Positions 61,462 through 64,000 of a DNA stretch of 64,000 nt are shown piece after piece. Each line of letters opens with the position of its first letter. Within the stretch, counting starts at the first letter, position 1. Under the pieces are notes generated by a model, which made no database searches, was not told the DNA's origin, and saw only the letters and a list, made by a program, of their open reading frames with translations. The DNA is from Schaalia sp. 19OD2882 (GTDB lineage Bacteria > Actinomycetota > Actinomycetes > Actinomycetales > Actinomycetaceae): positions 2,418,001 to 2,482,000 of the forward strand of contig NZ_CP065521.1 in assembly GCF_018986735.1 (NCBI RefSeq). The letters are read 5' to 3'. The position numbers and the translations under genes were made by a program.

Positions 61462-62349
61462 TCAGAGGGCGGTGGCGTGGGCGAAGTGGCGGGCCAGCGT
61501 TCGCGTCCACCTGTTGGCGGGCAGGGTCGGGTCAAGGGCGGCCATGGCGGTGGCGTACTTGGAGATGCGGGTGGGCCGGTGGCCGTGGGCCCACAGCAGG
61601 TGGTCCAGGCGTGAGGGGGTCGACCCGGACTTCGTTTCGATGACCACGAGGTCGGGGCACTTGACCCGTGGCACGGCGCGCAGGGCCTCGACTCTTGCCG
61701 GCTGGCCGGCGCTGCGGGAGTCCGGTGCTCCGCCCTCGTCCGCCGGGGGCAGACGCACCCATCGCAGGTCCGCGTCCAGGGTGGCCCGGCCGTCCCCGTG
61801 GGGCAGCAGCACGGTGGTGCGCGTGTAGGAGCCGACGAGGACGGGCCGCAGGTGCTGCGCCGTTGCCTCGTGTCCCAACGGGGTCAGCTGCTCTTCGACC
61901 CAGGCCATGTGGTCGGCGTCCAGCGTGGTGGGGCCGGCCTCCTCGATGGGCAGGGGGATGCGTTCCTTGACGGTGCGTCCGCGGGGCCCGCGGGTCTTGA
62001 CTTCGAGGAAGGCGATGCCGGAGTCCAGGTAGCTGCGGGTGCGGACCTTGAAGCGGCGGCGCCTGGGGTGGGCGGCCCCGTGGAAACTCACGAGGTCGGG
62101 GCTGTCGTGGTAGACGGAGGCGTAGGCCTGTGCCCTTTGCCCGTGGACCTCCAGGACGCGCGTGTCAGGGTCCAGGTGGGACATGATGCGGGGCAGGTCC
62201 CGGGCTGACAGCGCGTACTTGCGGTCGATGCGGGTGAGCATGGCGGCGGTGGAGACCAGCTCCTCCAGGCCGACAGTGTCCAGGTCTGCGGGCAGCAGGG
62301 ACTGGGCGTGGGTGCGGTGACGGGTGCGCTCCATGGTGGCGTTGTCCAT
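61462..62349 (-). CDS. VTC-domain protein (polyphosphate polymerase-like)
   Basis: The 295-residue cytosolic protein has the VTC tunnel-fold pattern: ELVSTAAMLTRIDRKYAL, RFKVRTRSYLDSG, FLEVKTRGPRGRTVKERIPL and VVIETKSGSTPSRLDHLLWAHG with alternating Lys/Arg and Glu pairs. In fungi the VTC domain makes polyphosphate from ATP; bacterial relatives occur beside DUF4956 proteins with unclear activity. An 11-mer copy (61730) lies inside. It follows the DUF4956 gene by 4 bp. Confidence 0.88.
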   Translation of the reverse strand: MDNATMERTRHRTHAQSLLPADLDTVGLEELVSTAAMLTRIDRKYALSARDLPRIMSHLDPDTRVLEVHGQRAQAYASVYHDSPDLVSFHGAAHPRRRRFKVRTRSYLDSGIAFLEVKTRGPRGRTVKERIPLPIEEAGPTTLDADHMAWVEEQLTPLGHEATAQHLRPVLVGSYTRTTVLLPHGDGRATLDADLRWVRLPPADEGGAPDSRSAGQPARVEALRAVPRVKCPDLVVIETKSGSTPSRLDHLLWAHGHRPTRISKYATAMAALDPTLPANRWTRTLARHFAHATAL

Positions 62350-62353
62350 GGTC

Positions 62354-62989
62354 TCAGGCCACTTCCTGGCGGATGCGCCCTGCCCGGTCCAGCGAGATCG
62401 GCTGGTCGTCGCCGTGGCGGGCGGCGGGCAGCGTGCGCGTCGATGGGGAACGGAAGTGCACGTCCACCAGGGTCAGGTCGTTGACCAGGTCCAGCTTGAG
62501 GACCTTGACTGCGGTGATCCGGGCGCCGAGGTGCTCGGCCAGGGCGGCGCGCAGTTGGTCCTCGTCGGCGATGGCGCGGTCCAGCTGGACCTGCTGGGAG
62601 CGGGTGCGGCCCAGCAGCAGCGGCGAGTCCGCCAGGGCGATGACTGTCAGGACCAGTGCGACAAGGCCGAGGACCAGTGGGCTGACGGTGGTGCTCATGC
62701 CGGTGATGAGGCCGATGGACAGTGACGCGAAGTAGTAGGCGATCTCGCGTTGGGTGATTTCATCCGATCGCAGGCGGATGATTGACAGGACGCCGAAGAG
62801 ACCCAGTCCCAGGCCCGCGCTGACGGTGGTTCCCGCCAGCACCATGGCCACTGCCACGACGCCGATGTTCACGCCCAGGAAGGCGGCCACCAGGTCGGCG
62901 CGGCGGTGGCGCGGGTAGTACAGGCCCAGGACCAGGATCGCCATTGCGACCAGGTCGACCAGGATCATGAGGGCTGCTGCGGTCGTCAT
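62354..62989 (-). CDS. DUF4956 membrane protein
   Basis: The 211-residue protein has four membrane spans and the family's LFGVLSIIRLRSDEITQREIAYYFASLSIGLI signature (core LSIIRLRSDEITQREIAYYF), then a soluble C-terminal domain with EHLGARITAVKVLKLDLVNDLTLVDVHF (core ITAVKVLKLDLVND). AGGAG precedes the ATG at 62989. It is the first gene of the cluster with the VTC and DUF4353 genes; together they are likely a membrane complex acting on a polyanion or on the envelope. Confidence 0.88.
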   Translation of the reverse strand: MTTAAALMILVDLVAMAILVLGLYYPRHRRADLVAAFLGVNIGVVAVAMVLAGTTVSAGLGLGLFGVLSIIRLRSDEITQREIAYYFASLSIGLITGMSTTVSPLVLGLVALVLTVIALADSPLLLGRTRSQQVQLDRAIADEDQLRAALAEHLGARITAVKVLKLDLVNDLTLVDVHFRSPSTRTLPAARHGDDQPISLDRAGRIRQEVA

Positions 62990-63021
62990 GTGGGGGAACT
63001 CCTTCGGAATCGGTGATGGTC

Positions 63022-63258
63022 CTATTCCGCCGGAGGATCCTGTGGGTGGCCTGTGGTGGGCAGAGAGTGCACCTGTGGGCCGTCGTGGGCGGCGGCGAAG
63101 TCGACGACCCGCTGCACGTCCGCCTTCCACACGGGCTTGCCGGGAAGTGGAGGCATGGTGTGCACGGCGACCGGGGTGGGAACGGGCGCGTCCTCGAAGG
63201 CAAGGGTGACGGTCCCGAAGGTGGTCACCGGCCCTTCGGCGGTGAGTTCACCCTGCAT
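63022..63258 (-). CDS. Small hypothetical protein
   Basis: The 78-residue protein begins MQGELTAEGPVTTFGTVTL inside the end of the 100-residue gene (11-bp overlap), so it is coupled to it. It holds a short beta-rich start and a hydrophilic C-terminus (VQRVVDFAAAHDGPQVH). No family was recognised. It ends 32 bp before the DUF4956 start. Confidence 0.55.
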   Translation of the reverse strand: MQGELTAEGPVTTFGTVTLAFEDAPVPTPVAVHTMPPLPGKPVWKADVQRVVDFAAAHDGPQVHSLPTTGHPQDPPAE

Positions 63259-63550
63259 TGGCTTCGAAGTGCGCGAGGGTTTGCTCCGGGATTCGGATCG
63301 GGTAGTGACGAATGTGCTGGTCGGCATCGAGGCGCCAGTACCACACGCCATCGCTCGTGATGACGATGCCGCCGCTGCCCCAACCGAAGCGATCCCTGAT
63401 CATGTCGTGGCTGGCGCCCATCCGGTCCAGGATCATCGGAGCGGTCTCCAAGTAGTGGGCCGGCTTGCGTCTGGTGTGCTTGTCGTACCCTTGCTCACTC
63501 AGGGGCGGAGGACCCGTCTCCCGCCCGGGCCGATCCGTCAACGGCACCAA
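63248..63550 (-). CDS. Small hypothetical protein with aromatic beta core
   Basis: The roughly 100-residue frame (TTG or GTG start, 63550/63547) contains HYLETAPMILDRMGASHDMI and GWGSGGIVITSDGVWYWRLDA, a pattern shared by small actinobacterial unknowns often beside type VII or contact-toxin loci. The beginning is uncertain; the text becomes convincing from about residue 22. It sits in tandem with the next two small genes. Confidence 0.6.
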   Translation of the reverse strand: MVPLTDRPGRETGPPPLSEQGYDKHTRRKPAHYLETAPMILDRMGASHDMIRDRFGWGSGGIVITSDGVWYWRLDADQHIRHYPIRIPEQTLAHFEANAG

Positions 63551-63628
63551 GGGTCGCAGCCCATCCGTGCGCCCGCCCTTGTTGCCGACATCGGCATTTT
63601 GCCTGCTGTCTTCTTCCGGTCTGCTTGA

Positions 63629-64000
63629 TCATGTGGTTGCGGGAGGCTCGGTGGACAGTCCGAGTCTTTGGCGGGCTTGTTCCAGTGTGTAGGAGCACTT
63701 CGCCGTGGCCGTGAGATCATTGCTGGCAATCCAGTAGGGCCCGGTGTAGAAGTCCTCCTCCCACGGGCGAAGCCCCACCGCAGCCGCGTAGTCGACCAAC
63801 ATCTGCTGGGTCAAACGCTCGCTCTTGCGCCGACGCCGGTAAGCGGCCTCGTCCTCGAAAGACTGCACAGGCCCACGGGCCTCGAAATACCAATGGCCGG
63901 GAGTGTTCTCGATCAGATTCACCGACCGCACGAACCCCAAACGCTTCTCAGGCCCCAGCACGCGGAACTGGCACCCTCCGAGCTGACCCGGCGCCTCCTT
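63629..64000 (-). CDS. Hypothetical protein, 5' end outside window
   Basis: The frame is open through the right edge, giving at least 123 residues, ending in EQARQRLGLSTEPPATT. It contains RYRRRRKSERL-like basic text (AAYRRRRKSERLTQQMLV) and EEDFYTGPYWIASNDLTATAKCSYTLEQ. No family was recognised. Only 78 bp separate its stop from the next small gene, so it probably heads the same transcript. Confidence 0.65.
   Translation of the reverse strand, partial: KEAPGQLGGCQFRVLGPEKRLGFVRSVNLIENTPGHWYFEARGPVQSFEDEAAYRRRRKSERLTQQMLVDYAAAVGLRPWEEDFYTGPYWIASNDLTATAKCSYTLEQARQRLGLSTEPPATT

Noticed and set aside
1..64000. CRISPR arrays, tRNA or rRNA genes
   Set aside because: No regularly spaced direct repeats, no tRNA T-arm with matching stems and no rRNA segments were seen on reading both strands.

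Overview
The window looks like a chromosomal segment of a high-GC Gram-positive actinobacterium. Sortase-assembled pili in tip–shaft–class C sortase order, lipobox lipoproteins, a CsoR/CopZ/CopA copper operon, frequent GTG starts and high third-position GC all point to the Actinomycetaceae (Actinomyces/Schaalia-like). The species cannot be fixed from sequence reading alone. Most genes are compact, with many 4-bp ATGA/GTGA overlaps. No rRNA, tRNA or CRISPR array was seen.

Left part (1–16 kb): the end of a peptide-binding lipoprotein gene and its ABC transporter (two permeases plus a fused double ATPase), then a WxG-containing small protein coupled to a lipase-like alpha/beta hydrolase, purB with a complex inverted-repeat leader, a double HAD acid-phosphatase-like surface protein, a class II Fic protein behind a palindromic operator, and a second hydrolase operon paralogous to the first.

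Middle-left (16–25 kb): an EamA transporter, then the copper operon csoR–copZ–copA with a textbook CsoR operator between -35 and -10. CopA carries its metal-binding HMA domain inside the cytosolic catalytic loop instead of at the N-terminus. A lower-GC pair of unknown small genes, an alpha-glucosidase and a fructosamine-kinase-like gene follow.

Middle (25–43 kb): a pilus locus (tip adhesin, shaft pilin, class C sortase), a HAD phosphatase, serS, a diacylglycerol-kinase-like enzyme, pheA, a large DUF6541-like membrane protein with a DedA protein, a lipoprotein, a Gfo/Idh/MocA oxidoreductase, a zinc-ribbon-like unknown and a methyltransferase.

Right part (43–64 kb): L-lactate permease, a thiamine ABC transporter (thiB–thiP–thiQ) under a TPP riboswitch with a P-loop kinase-like gene appended, a PIN-domain toxin with HTH antitoxin, pntA–pntB, then an island with visibly lower GC holding an Abi_2/AbiF HEPN protein. 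That gene is preceded by a structured RNA candidate and followed by what may be a decayed phage polymerase fragment. Next come a Cys/His-rich DUF2249 protein with its own CsoR-type operator, a RidA-family protein, a cytoplasmic sialidase, a DUF4956–VTC–DUF4353 cluster and three small unknown genes running off the right edge.

Two kinds of dispersed repeat cut across the window: an 11-mer, GACGAGGGCGG, present at least 20 times in both orientations, and a roughly 108-bp intergenic element with terminal inverted repeats, present three times. The strongest candidates for something under-described are the AbiF-type protein with its RNA, the copper regulon extension to the DUF2249 protein, the rearranged CopA, the WxG–hydrolase pair and the repeated 11-mer.
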